The position numbers and the translations under genes are program-made. A DNA stretch of 64,000 nucleotides from Streptomyces spirodelae (GTDB lineage Bacteria > Actinomycetota > Actinomycetes > Streptomycetales > Streptomycetaceae): NCBI RefSeq assembly GCF_017676385.1, contig NZ_JAFFZN010000023.1, positions 1 through 64,000 on the forward strand, given 5' to 3'. Below the pieces are notes generated by a model that was not told the origin of the DNA, did no database searches, and worked only from the letters and a program-made list of their open reading frames with translations. Shown in pieces: positions 1 through 11,183 of the stretch. The stretch's first letter is position 1, and each line of letters starts with the position of its first letter.

Positions 1-11
1 TTCCGGTAGGG

Positions 12-56
12 GGCGGGGCCGGGATCTTTCCGCCGGTGCGGTGACCCGGCCCCGCC
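12..56 (-). terminator. Probable intrinsic terminator of the glycosidase/phosphoesterase gene
   Basis: Bases 12-23 (GGCGGGGCCGGG) pair perfectly with 45-56 (CCCGGCCCCGCC), a 12-bp GC-only stem with a 21-base loop. It lies directly after the stop codon of the minus-strand gene ending at 60. There is no strong T tract, as is common for streptomycete terminators. Confidence 0.6.
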
Positions 57-59
57 GCG

Positions 60-3000
60 TCACCCGCCGACGGTCACCTTCCGGGTGGCGCGTTCACCGT
101 TGACGATCACCGAAAGAGTGACCGTGCCGGGACTGCGCCCGGTGAGGGTGCCGTCGGCCGGATCGTAGGAGGCCACACAGCGCCCACGGGGCACGGCGCC
201 CTTGACGCACAGCCCCGGGGAGCCCGGCCAGTCCGCACTCACCGGCCAGCCGACCGGGACCCGGCGAGCGGTCGGTCCGCTGCCCTGCTCCACGGTCGCC
301 GACGCCTTCGCCTCGCCGCCCACCGAGAGCCGTTCGGGGGCCTCCAGCAGCAGTCCGTCCACATGGGGGCGGGTCTGTACCGAGATCCAGTCCCCGTCCC
401 GCGACCGCCCCTGGTCGACGCCCAGCAGCGACCAGCCGGTGAAGCCGCCCTCGCCCGGCGGCGCAGCGGGGGTCTTGGCCGAGTTGCCGTTCACCAGATA
501 GGGCACGCCGTCCACCCGTGAGGCGTCGAAGACGCCGACATGGCCCGCCACCAGCGCCGCGCCCTTGCCCGAGCGGGAGCGGAAGTCGGCCAGCCACCTC
601 TCCAGCAGGTCGGCCTCCATCCGGTCGGTGAGCCGGCTGGCCCGCTGCGGCGTCGGGTCGCGCGGCGGCACGTGCTGGATGACGGCGACCGAGCTGATGC
701 GGCGGTCGCGGGCCGCGTCGTCCAACTGCCGCCGCAGCTCCTGGAACTGCGCATATCCGCCACCGCGTACCGTCAGCGACGAGGTGTCCAGCGTGATGAA
801 CCGTGTTCCCCGGTGGTCGAACGTGCGCTGGGTGGGCCCGAACTCCTTGATGAAGTTGGCGATCGAGCCGCCCATCACCTCATGGTTGCCCGGTACGTAG
901 TACCAGTCGACGGCGTCACCCAGCTCCTCCTGGAGTATCTTGCGCGCGAACGCCAGGTCGGCCGGTGCTCCCTCGTCCACCAGGTCGCCGTTGATGACGA
1001 CGAAGTCGGGCCGCGCCGCGCGGATCTCGCGCAGGGTCCGGCGCGCCTGCCGCACGCCTTCGCTGTCCGGGTCGCGCGCCACGAACTGCGCGTCCGACAT
1101 CACGGCGAACCGCCAGTCGCGGCCCGCCGTGTCGGCCGCCGTGGAGATCAGCGGATCGTGCGGCCGTCCCGCGGTCGGCAGGTCGACGTCCGGCGGGGTC
1201 CGCGCCACCAGTTCGTCCAGCACCACCTCGCCCTTGTACTGCGCGGTGGGCCGGGTCTCGGCGACATAGAAGCGGTGCAGTCTCAGCGGGTAGGCCACCC
1301 CTTCGGGAACGTCGAAGGTGATCCGCTGCCAGCCCCGCCACTCGACCAGTGGTCCGCGCAGCACTTGGTCGGTGCCTGCCGCGTCCTTGAGGTGGAGCGA
1401 GGGCCACGCGCCCGACCCGTCGCCTTTGAGCCACAGGGTGAAGCTGCGCGGCTGGCCGGGAATCTCCCGCTCGGAGGGCGGTTTGGCGTAGGCGGCGCGG
1501 GTGGCTGTCGACTGGGTGAAGTCGTAGCTGAGCTTCAGCCCCGCGCCCTGTCTGCCCGCTGGTTCCGAGGCCACCGATCCGCTGGCCCGCGCGGCGCTGA
1601 ACGTCCAGCTGGAGGCGTCCTCGAAATCGGCCACCTGCTGCTCCCGCAGCCCGACCGTGACGGCCAGCCGTGTCGAGTGTCCCCTCACCGTGATGGTCAC
1701 GGTGCCGGAGGCGGACTCCTGCCCGGAACGGGTCCTGACGGTGAACGCGCCGCTGCCGGTGTCCTCGTCCGGAACGATCGAGAACAGCGAACGGTCGTAG
1801 GAGAGTTGCGCGTCGGCCGGTTCGACGGGCGCGCTGTTGCCGTCCGCGTCGTAGCCGAGCAGCCCGAACGAGCCGTCGGCACCGCGGTCCGCCAGCCCCA
1901 CCCGGTCGGTCGTGGGCCGGATACGGTCCAGCTCCCCGAGGACCCGCAGCCGGGTGCTTCCCCTCGCCGCGTCGGCACGTGCCGTGACGTCGGTGTGGCC
2001 GGCGCGGCGCGCGTGGAAGACGCCCCCCGCGTCCACCCGCCCCACCCCCGGCCGCTGGGCACGCCAGCGCGGCTGTGGCGCGCCGTCGACGGGCCCGTAC
2101 GTCTCGTCGTACGCGGCCGCCGTGAGCTTGCGCGTCAGGCCGGGGAAGACGCGGTCGGGGTGACCGCCGGGCATGTTGTCGGCCGTGGCCGCCTCGTCCG
2201 GGTCGATGGCCGTCTTCACCCAGAAGCCGGACAGTCGCCCCGAACCCTCGGGCGCCGTCAGCGCCAGCCCGTCGGGGACCTCCCGCTCCTCGCCGTCCGA
2301 GGGAGCGTTCTCCAGCCGGAGGGTGTTGCTGCCCGGTTCGCGGGCCAGCAGGGTGGAGGAGCCGCCGCCGTCCAGGTTGAGCGCGTTGTGGGCGCCGAGC
2401 TTCTTCATCATCAGGGCCAGTTCGGTCAGCGTCACCCCGCCCGAGGCCGCCTGCCTGCCGTCCACCGTCAGCACGTGCATGGTGCCGCCGTCCTTGGAGA
2501 AGCCGACCGCGGTGCGCGGCGCCGCGGTGTTGTTCGGCCTGCCGTCCCAGTTCTGCGGCTCTCCGTTCTCAACGAGCACCCCGCGCCCGCCGACCGCTGT
2601 GCGCGGCACGGGGGAACCGTCGTCGGTGCGCATCCGGTACTCGAAGCCGACCGGGTCGCCGGTGTGCAGAGCCGCCAGCCGCTCGGCGCCGTCGCCCCGG
2701 CCGAGGAGGACGCTCACGCCCTCGGGGATGTCACCCTTTCCGGGCTTCTCGGCCACGCCGGAGACCTTGCCGTCCTCGACGGTCACCTCGGTGACGTCCT
2801 TCGCCTGGTCGACCGTCAGGGCGCGGTCCGCCGCACCCCAGTCCGCGTCGTAGAGGCCGATACCGTTCGCGGGGACATTGGCCGCGTCCCGGCCGTCGAG
2901 CGGCACGGTGCCGTCCGGGAGGGTGACGGTGCCTTCGAAGTACAGGTCCAGAATGCGCCCCGCGGCTCCCGGGCCGATGCCGACCGCCTCGGAGACGCCC

Positions 3001-3536
3001 GGCTCCGGCGAGTGGGTCGGCTTCCCGTCGCGTACGCCCGGGCCGAGCGGGGCGCCTGTCTCGTTGATGTCGAAGAAGTCGCCGTTGAGCGCGGCGATGG
3101 TGCGGCGTCCCTTGCCAGGGTCGTGCTCCTCGGCGAGCTGTCTGACCGTCCGGCGCTCGGTGACCTTGCCGGAGGAGAGATGGTCGGCCGTCGCCCCGGT
3201 GCGCGCCTCACCCAGCTTGAGCGTGAGCGCGTCGGCGCGCAGCCATTTGTCCGACTCGAGCCGCTCGAATGAGGTGAGTTCGGCTCCGGGGGCGAGGGGA
3301 CGGGTGCTGCGGGAGAGCTCCATGCCGTCGCCGTCGGGGACGGCTCCGGGCTTCGGTGGGCCGGGCGGCTCGGGCGCGGCGGTCACCGCCGTCGCGGCGG
3401 CGGGCTGCCCGGCCGTGGCCAGGGCCGGGCCGGCCGGCAGCACGCCGGTGAGCAGCGCGGAGACGGCCGCGGCGGTCAGCAGCGACCTGGCGAATCCGGC
3501 ACGGGCGAGTCTTGCGCGAGCGTGGATCTGTCTCAC
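60..3536 (-). CDS. Secreted phosphodiester glycosidase (NAGPA-type) fused to a calcineurin-like metallophosphoesterase
   Basis: This large exported protein of about 1158 residues probably acts outside the cell. The GTG at 3536 was chosen as start because GGGGGA lies four bases upstream and the product then begins with a basic stretch and a hydrophobic signal peptide ending near APAGPALA. Residues about 80-440 form a phosphodiester glycosidase domain with the hallmark NLDGGGSST near 385. Ig-like segments follow (about 475-620), then a carbohydrate-binding-like beta domain (about 630-780). The C-terminal part is a metallophosphoesterase with GDLVDE (near 850), GNHE (near 884), IQH (near 953) and AGHVG (near 998). 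Its first motif reads SDAQ instead of the usual DxH, a variant known in some secreted members. The substrate is not evident; a phosphodiester-linked sugar in cell-wall or environmental polymers is an inference. Confidence 0.85.
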   Translation of the reverse strand: MRQIHARARLARAGFARSLLTAAAVSALLTGVLPAGPALATAGQPAAATAVTAAPEPPGPPKPGAVPDGDGMELSRSTRPLAPGAELTSFERLESDKWLRADALTLKLGEARTGATADHLSSGKVTERRTVRQLAEEHDPGKGRRTIAALNGDFFDINETGAPLGPGVRDGKPTHSPEPGVSEAVGIGPGAAGRILDLYFEGTVTLPDGTVPLDGRDAANVPANGIGLYDADWGAADRALTVDQAKDVTEVTVEDGKVSGVAEKPGKGDIPEGVSVLLGRGDGAERLAALHTGDPVGFEYRMRTDDGSPVPRTAVGGRGVLVENGEPQNWDGRPNNTAAPRTAVGFSKDGGTMHVLTVDGRQAASGGVTLTELALMMKKLGAHNALNLDGGGSSTLLAREPGSNTLRLENAPSDGEEREVPDGLALTAPEGSGRLSGFWVKTAIDPDEAATADNMPGGHPDRVFPGLTRKLTAAAYDETYGPVDGAPQPRWRAQRPGVGRVDAGGVFHARRAGHTDVTARADAARGSTRLRVLGELDRIRPTTDRVGLADRGADGSFGLLGYDADGNSAPVEPADAQLSYDRSLFSIVPDEDTGSGAFTVRTRSGQESASGTVTITVRGHSTRLAVTVGLREQQVADFEDASSWTFSAARASGSVASEPAGRQGAGLKLSYDFTQSTATRAAYAKPPSEREIPGQPRSFTLWLKGDGSGAWPSLHLKDAAGTDQVLRGPLVEWRGWQRITFDVPEGVAYPLRLHRFYVAETRPTAQYKGEVVLDELVARTPPDVDLPTAGRPHDPLISTAADTAGRDWRFAVMSDAQFVARDPDSEGVRQARRTLREIRAARPDFVVINGDLVDEGAPADLAFARKILQEELGDAVDWYYVPGNHEVMGGSIANFIKEFGPTQRTFDHRGTRFITLDTSSLTVRGGGYAQFQELRRQLDDAARDRRISSVAVIQHVPPRDPTPQRASRLTDRMEADLLERWLADFRSRSGKGAALVAGHVGVFDASRVDGVPYLVNGNSAKTPAAPPGEGGFTGWSLLGVDQGRSRDGDWISVQTRPHVDGLLLEAPERLSVGGEAKASATVEQGSGPTARRVPVGWPVSADWPGSPGLCVKGAVPRGRCVASYDPADGTLTGRSPGTVTLSVIVNGERATRKVTVGG

Positions 3537-3675
3537 GACGTCCCCCACTAAGACCAGTGATCTCGGCACTTTTTGCGCACAGTGCCGCACAGGGTCCCAA
3601 GGGGGACCGGTCTACACCAGAGGGCCGGAGCGAAGTCGGGGGAAACGGTGCGTTACTTCCACCGGTTGGCCGTAG

Positions 3676-3715
3676 GCGCCCCGTCAGGGGCGCGGGGAAC
3701 TGCGCGACAAGCCAC
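3676..3715. repeat. Streptomyces intergenic repeat, copy 1
   Basis: A GCGCCCC-GTCA-GGGGCGC hairpin (3676-3693) runs into the conserved tail GGGGAACTGCGCG. The same core, GGGGCGCGGGGAACTGCGCG, recurs at 20432-20451. I recognise it as a dispersed intergenic element of streptomycete genomes, and the hairpin could act as a terminator for the Rieske gene upstream on the minus strand. Confidence 0.7.
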
Positions 3716-3767
3716 TGGGGGTACCTCCCGGCGGAAGGCTGTGGGGACTCCGGCCGGGAGTGCCCAG
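3715..3767. repeat. Palindromic GC-rich mini-repeat (CTCCCGGC family)
   Basis: CTGGG...CTCCCGGC (3715-3732) pairs with GCCGGGAG...CCCAG (3753-3767) to give a long imperfect hairpin. It resembles elements found inside yvcK (13062-13122) and pgi (19431-19466). It abuts the preceding repeat and could terminate the Rieske transcript. Confidence 0.55.
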
Positions 3768-3838
3768 CAGCCACAGAGCACCCGCGGTCCGCAGGCGTCG
3801 GGCAGGGGCCGTCCCTCGTCGGAACACCCCGGCAGGGG

Positions 3839-4267
3839 TCATCCCGCGAGGAGCTTGCCCTTCTCCACCTTCACCGGCATCGAGGGCAGTGCCGTGGTGG
3901 CCGGCCCCTTCGCCACCTTGCCGGAGTCCACCTGGAAACGGCTCCCGTGCAGGGGGCAGACCGCGACCTCGCCGTCGATCCGGTCGAGGGTGCTCCCCTG
4001 GTGGGTGCACACGGCACTGAATGCCTTGAAGTCACCCTTCTCGGGCTGCGAGACCAGCACCTTCTGGTCCGCGTACAGCTTGGCGCCGCCGACCGGCACC
4101 GCGTCGGCGGCGCCCAGCTCGACAGGCTTGTCGGTGGTCGGCTCCGGTGAACTTCCGTCCGATTCACCGCCTCCGCCGCACGCCGCGGCGGTCAGTCCCA
4201 GCGCGGCCAGTGCGGCACCGCACAGCACGGTGCGGCGCGTGGCCGTCGATTCCTCGCTCGTTGTCAC
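3839..4267 (-). CDS. Rieske (2Fe-2S) domain lipoprotein with Tat signal
   Basis: A small exported Rieske protein of 142 residues from the GTG at 4267. The N-terminus carries a twin-arginine stretch (TRRTVLCG), a hydrophobic core and a lipobox-like LTAAAC followed by Gly/Ser, so it is probably Tat-exported folded and lipid-anchored. Both cluster-binding motifs are present: CTHQGS (C-x-H) and CPLHGSRF (C-x2-H), as expected for a 2Fe-2S centre bound by two Cys and two His. Such stand-alone Rieske lipoproteins are common in Streptomyces, and their electron-transfer partner is usually unknown. It lies next to uvrA on the same strand but is unlikely to be functionally linked to it. Confidence 0.88.
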   Translation of the reverse strand: MTTSEESTATRRTVLCGAALAALGLTAAACGGGGESDGSSPEPTTDKPVELGAADAVPVGGAKLYADQKVLVSQPEKGDFKAFSAVCTHQGSTLDRIDGEVAVCPLHGSRFQVDSGKVAKGPATTALPSMPVKVEKGKLLAG

Positions 4268-4307
4268 GCGCCGCACTCTACGTCCGCGGCACCGATGGTG
4301 CACCAGG

Positions 4308-7286
<2,979 letters not shown>

Positions 7287-7405
7287 GCCTGTCGGCACCT
7301 TTCGTGTGAGAAGCGGGAGCCCGCGGCGAGCGGGAGTCCCCGACCAAGAGTAGGACGGCGCCGCGCGGAGTGTCGTTCGCTTCCGGCACGGGAGCCGGGC
7401 TCGAC

Positions 7406-7414
7406 CATATAGCA
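7406..7414 (-). promoter_or_regulatory. Candidate extended -10 element for uvrA
   Basis: Read on the minus strand the bases are TGCTATATG, that is TGn followed by a TATAAT-like hexamer, about 120 bases before the uvrA start. No matching -35 is visible, so this is tentative. Confidence 0.3.
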
Positions 7415-7482
7415 CGTCCTTTCGAATTGCGGCGAGCCTTGCCATCTTCCCCACGAACGAGGGACGCCAGTAGCTTTGGATC

Positions 7483-8208
7483 ATGACCACGTCTGGGACC
7501 ACGCCTGCGACCACGCCCGAGCACGACACCGATCTCGTACGGACCGCGACCGGTCACCTGTTGAGCGACGCCGTCAAGCTGGAAGCCCCGCAGGTCACCG
7601 AGGACTCCCAGCTGCCGGGCTGGACCCGCGCCCATGTGCTCACCCACCTCGCCCGCAACGCGGACGCCCTCGTCAACGTGCTCGCGGGCAAACCCATGTA
7701 CGCCAGTGCCGAGGCACGCGAGGCCGACATCGAGCACGGCGCCGGGCGCCCTCTCGACGCCCTCGTCGACGACGTACGCGCCAGCGCCTCCCGGCTGGAG
7801 AGCGCCTTCGCAGCGCTGGACAGCGACGCCTGGAACCGTACCGTCACCTTGCGCAACGGTGTGACCGATCTCGCCTCCTCGATCCCCTTCCGCCGCTGGA
7901 TCGAGGTCGAGCTGCACCATGTGGACCTCGGCATCGGCTACACCCTGGAGGATCTGCCGGGCACCTTCGTCGACCGCGAGCTGGCCAACATGGCCCGCCG
8001 CTTCACGGAGCACCCCGAGGTGCCCGTCGCCATCGAGCTGCGCGCCGAGGACGGCCGCAGCTGGCGCACCGGCGCCGCCGAGGCCGGCCCGGAGGGGCCC
8101 TTCGTGGTGGCCGGTAACCCTGTCGCCCTCGTCGGCTGGCTGACCGGCCGTACGAACGGCAGCGGCCTCTCGGCGCGGGGCGCTCTTCCGGCGCTGCCCG
8201 CCCTGTAG
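7483..8208 (+). CDS. Maleylpyruvate isomerase family mycothiol-dependent enzyme
   Basis: A 241-residue member of the DinB-like MDMPI superfamily, whose characterised actinobacterial member uses mycothiol to isomerise maleylpyruvate. The N-terminal four-helix bundle shows GWTRAHVLTHLARNADAL with a likely metal-binding His, and WIEVELHHVDLG carries the conserved Glu and His expected of the other ligands. A small C-terminal domain follows. TAGCTT (7471-7476) sits six bases before the ATG with no ribosome-binding site, suggesting a leaderless mRNA. There are no aromatic-degradation genes nearby, so the real substrate is unknown; mycothiol-dependent detoxification is an inference. Confidence 0.82.
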   Translation: MTTSGTTPATTPEHDTDLVRTATGHLLSDAVKLEAPQVTEDSQLPGWTRAHVLTHLARNADALVNVLAGKPMYASAEAREADIEHGAGRPLDALVDDVRASASRLESAFAALDSDAWNRTVTLRNGVTDLASSIPFRRWIEVELHHVDLGIGYTLEDLPGTFVDRELANMARRFTEHPEVPVAIELRAEDGRSWRTGAAEAGPEGPFVVAGNPVALVGWLTGRTNGSGLSARGALPALPAL

Positions 8209-8261
8209 GACGCCCCGGCAGCCTGCGGCAAACAGGCGGGGGCAACCAATAGGCTGGCGGC

Positions 8262-8918
8262 ATGCCATACAGCGGAACGGTTCAGGTCGGCGGCCCCGCG
8301 GACGTGCACGAGCTGCGGGATCTGATGATCTCCAAGGTCGCCGTCGGCCCGATGGACAACAACGCGTATCTGCTGCGCTGCCGGGCCACCGGCGAGCAGC
8401 TGTTGATCGACGCCGCGAACGACGCGGGTACCTTGCTGGAGCTCATCGGGGACGACGGCATCACTTCCGTCGTCACCACCCACCGGCACGGCGACCACTG
8501 GCAGGCGCTCGAAGAGGTGGTGCGGGCCACCGGCGCGCGTACGTACGCCGGGCGCCACGACGCCGAGGGCATCCCCGTTCCCACCGACGTACCGCTGGAC
8601 GACGGCGACACCGTGCGGGTCGGTGGGGTGGAGCTGACGGCGCGCCATCTGGTCGGCCACACTCCCGGCTCGATCTGCCTGGTCTACGACGACCCGAGCG
8701 GCCACCCGCACCTGTTCACCGGTGACTGCCTCTTCCCCGGCGGAGTGGGCAACACCTTCGGCAGCGCGGAGAACTTCGCCCGGCTCGTCGAGGACGTGGA
8801 GACCAAGCTCTTCGGCCAACTCCCCGACGAGACCTGGGTGTACCCGGGTCACGGCGCCGACACCACGCTGGGCGCCGAGCGCCCTCATCTGGCGGAGTGG
8901 CGCGAGCGCGGCTGGTAG
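8262..8918 (+). CDS. MBL-fold metallo-hydrolase (glyoxalase II-like)
   Basis: A 218-residue cytoplasmic metallo-beta-lactamase-fold hydrolase. The metal site is clear: THRHGDH (HxHxDH), HTPGS with the next His, TGDCLF with the bridging Asp, and YPGHG with the last His. This pattern is that of glyoxalase II-type thioester hydrolases. Since the neighbour is a mycothiol-dependent enzyme, a thioester hydrolase acting on mycothiol adducts is plausible but not shown. TAGGCT (8250-8255) lies six bases before the ATG and there is no ribosome-binding site, again suggesting a leaderless transcript. Confidence 0.87.
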   Translation: MPYSGTVQVGGPADVHELRDLMISKVAVGPMDNNAYLLRCRATGEQLLIDAANDAGTLLELIGDDGITSVVTTHRHGDHWQALEEVVRATGARTYAGRHDAEGIPVPTDVPLDDGDTVRVGGVELTARHLVGHTPGSICLVYDDPSGHPHLFTGDCLFPGGVGNTFGSAENFARLVEDVETKLFGQLPDETWVYPGHGADTTLGAERPHLAEWRERGW

Positions 8919-9019
8919 CCGACGGGGCGGTACGGGCGGGTGCGGGCACAGTGGCCGCGCGCCCGCCCGGGACCTCCGCACGCTGATCGCTGTCGGTGCG
9001 CGCCAGTAGGGTGGGCACC

Positions 9020-11107
9020 ATGGCAGACCCCTCCACCTACCGTCCGAAACCGGGAGAGATCCCCGACTCGCCCGGGGTCTACCGCTTCCGCGACGAGCAC
9101 CGCAGGGTGATCTACGTCGGCAAGGCGAAGAGCCTCCGTCAGCGGCTCAACAACTACTTCCAGGACCTGGCCGGGCTGCATCCGCGCACCCGCACGATGG
9201 TCACCACGGCCGCCTCCGTCGAGTGGACGGTGGTCGGCACGGAGGTCGAGGCGCTCCAGCTGGAGTACACCTGGATCCAGGAGTTCGACCCGCGGTTCAA
9301 CGTCAAATACCGTGACGACAAGAGCTACCCGTCCCTCGCGGTGACGATGAACGAGGAGTTCCCGCGCGTCCAGGTGATGCGCGGCCCCAAGAAGAAGGGC
9401 GTGCGCTACTTCGGCCCGTACGGGCAGGCGTGGGCCATCCGCGAGACGGTCGACCTGCTGCTGCGCGTCTTCCCCGTGCGCACCTGCTCCGCGGGCGTGT
9501 TCAAGCGCTCGGCGCAGATCGGCCGCCCCTGTCTGCTGGGCTACATCGGCAAGTGCTCGGCCCCCTGTGTGGGCCGGGTCAGCCCCGAGGAGCACCGCGA
9601 ACTGGCCGAGGAGTTCTGCGACTTCATGGCCGGCCACACCGGTTCCTATCTGCGCCGGCTGGAGTGCGAGATGCAGGAGGCGGCCGAGGAGCTGGAGTAC
9701 GAGCGGGCAGCGCGGCTGCGGGACGACATCGACGCGCTCAAGCGCGCGATGGAGAAGAACGCGGTGGTGCTCACCGACGCCACCGACGCCGACCTGATCG
9801 CGGTGGCCGAGGACGAGCTGGAGGCCGCCGTCCAGATCTTCCACGTACGCGGCGGCCGGGTGCGCGGCCAGCGCGGCTGGGTCACCGACAAGGTGGAGGC
9901 CGTCGGCACCGCCGAGCTGGTCGAACACGCGCTCCAGCAGCTCTACGGCGCCGAGCAGGGCGACGCCGCAGCCGGGGGCGGAAGCGGAGGCGTCCCCAAG
10001 GAAGTGCTGGTCCCCGCGCTGCCCGAGCCCGCCGAGCCCATAGCGCAGTGGCTGTCCGAGCGCCGGGGCGCCCAGGTGAGCCTGCGCGTGCCGCAGCGGG
10101 GCGACAAGCGCGCCCTGATGGAGACCGTCAACCGCAACGCCGAGCACGCCCTGGTGCTGCACAAGACCAAGCGCGCCTCGGACCTGACCACCCGCTCCCG
10201 CGCCCTGGAGGAGATCGCCGAGGCCCTCGACCTGGACTCGGCGCCGCTGCGTATCGAGTGCTTCGACATCTCGCACCTCCAGGGTGACGACGTGGTGGCG
10301 TCCATGGTCGTCTTCGAGGACGGGCTGGCCCGCAAGAGCGAGTACCGCCGCTTCCAGATCAAGTCCTTCGAGGGACAGGACGACGTCCGGTCCATGCACG
10401 AGGTGATCAGCCGCCGCTTCCGGCGCTACCTGGTGGAGAAGCAGAAGACCGGGGAGTGGCCGGAGGAGGAGCTGGGCGGCGAGCTGGAGAGCGGCCCGGC
10501 CGGTGCGGCCCCCGCTCCCCGGCCGACCCCGGAGCCCGGCCGGGAACAGCCCGCGCAGGGCGCGCAGCCCGCACAGGGCGCCGACCGGGACGAGGAGGGC
10601 CGCCCCAAGAAGTTCGCCTACCCGCCGCAGCTGGTCGTGGTCGACGGCGGCCGGCCGCAGGTGGCGGCGGCGCAGGCCGCGCTGGACGAGCTCGGGGTCG
10701 ACGATGTGGCCGTGTGCGGACTGGCCAAGCGGCTGGAGGAGGTCTGGCTGCCCGGCGAGAGCGATCCGGTGGTGCTGCCGCGCAGCAGCGAGGGCCTCTA
10801 CCTGCTGCAGCGCGTCCGGGACGAAGCGCACCGTTTCGCGATCCGCTATCAGCGCGGCAAGCGCGGCAAACGGCTCCGCGGCAGCCCGCTGGACGCCGTA
10901 CCCGGCCTGGGCGAGACCCGGAAGAAGGCCCTGCTCAAGCACTTCGGCTCGGTCAAGAAGCTGCGCGCGGCCTCGGTCGAGGAGATCTCCCAGGTCCCCG
11001 GGGTGGGCCGGAAGACGGCAGAGACGGTCGCCGCGGCGCTGTCCCAGGCGGCGCCCTCGCGTCCTGCAGTGAATACCGCCACCGGTGAGATCGTTGAAGA
11101 AGAGTGA
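9020..11107 (+). CDS. uvrC: Excinuclease ABC subunit C
   Basis: UvrC makes the dual incisions of nucleotide excision repair. The product of 695 residues starts MADPSTYRPKPGEIP at the ATG at 9020; TAGGGT (9007-9012) seven bases upstream suggests leaderless expression. The GIY-YIG nuclease domain (residues about 15-95) contains PGVYRF and IYVGKAKSL. The UVR domain (EYERAARLRDDIDAL) lies near 225, the RNase H-like second nuclease includes ECFDISHLQG and VVVDGGRPQ, and tandem helix-hairpin-helix motifs close the protein. A Pro/Ala/Gln-rich linker (about 490-525) is longer than in E. coli UvrC but usual for Streptomyces. rapZ follows 76 bases downstream. Confidence 0.98.
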   Translation: MADPSTYRPKPGEIPDSPGVYRFRDEHRRVIYVGKAKSLRQRLNNYFQDLAGLHPRTRTMVTTAASVEWTVVGTEVEALQLEYTWIQEFDPRFNVKYRDDKSYPSLAVTMNEEFPRVQVMRGPKKKGVRYFGPYGQAWAIRETVDLLLRVFPVRTCSAGVFKRSAQIGRPCLLGYIGKCSAPCVGRVSPEEHRELAEEFCDFMAGHTGSYLRRLECEMQEAAEELEYERAARLRDDIDALKRAMEKNAVVLTDATDADLIAVAEDELEAAVQIFHVRGGRVRGQRGWVTDKVEAVGTAELVEHALQQLYGAEQGDAAAGGGSGGVPKEVLVPALPEPAEPIAQWLSERRGAQVSLRVPQRGDKRALMETVNRNAEHALVLHKTKRASDLTTRSRALEEIAEALDLDSAPLRIECFDISHLQGDDVVASMVVFEDGLARKSEYRRFQIKSFEGQDDVRSMHEVISRRFRRYLVEKQKTGEWPEEELGGELESGPAGAAPAPRPTPEPGREQPAQGAQPAQGADRDEEGRPKKFAYPPQLVVVDGGRPQVAAAQAALDELGVDDVAVCGLAKRLEEVWLPGESDPVVLPRSSEGLYLLQRVRDEAHRFAIRYQRGKRGKRLRGSPLDAVPGLGETRKKALLKHFGSVKKLRAASVEEISQVPGVGRKTAETVAAALSQAAPSRPAVNTATGEIVEEE

Positions 11108-11183
11108 CGAGCGAAGAAGAGTGAACCTGTGCCACGAAGAGCGACACATCCGGCACGAAGACCGACAGTCGGGGAATGACAGC

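Larger units (their letters stand above)
3537..3838. other. Intergenic region rich in Streptomyces-type repeats
   Basis: These 302 bases lie between the glycosidase start and the Rieske gene stop and contain no convincing gene. They hold a short hairpin plus conserved tail (3676-3715) and a second long hairpin (3715-3767), followed by GC-rich sequence. A promoter for the glycosidase should lie at 3540-3660, but no good -35/-10 pair was identified. Confidence 0.5.

Noticed and set aside
540..3272. Long plus-strand open frame opposite the glycosidase gene
   Set aside because: It is an antisense frame kept open by high GC; the product is Arg-rich without any family motif, while the minus strand has clear domains.
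7287..7482. LexA (SOS) box expected before uvrA
   Set aside because: Only half-matches to GAAC-N4-GTTC were seen (for example GAACGA near 7455); none is symmetrical.
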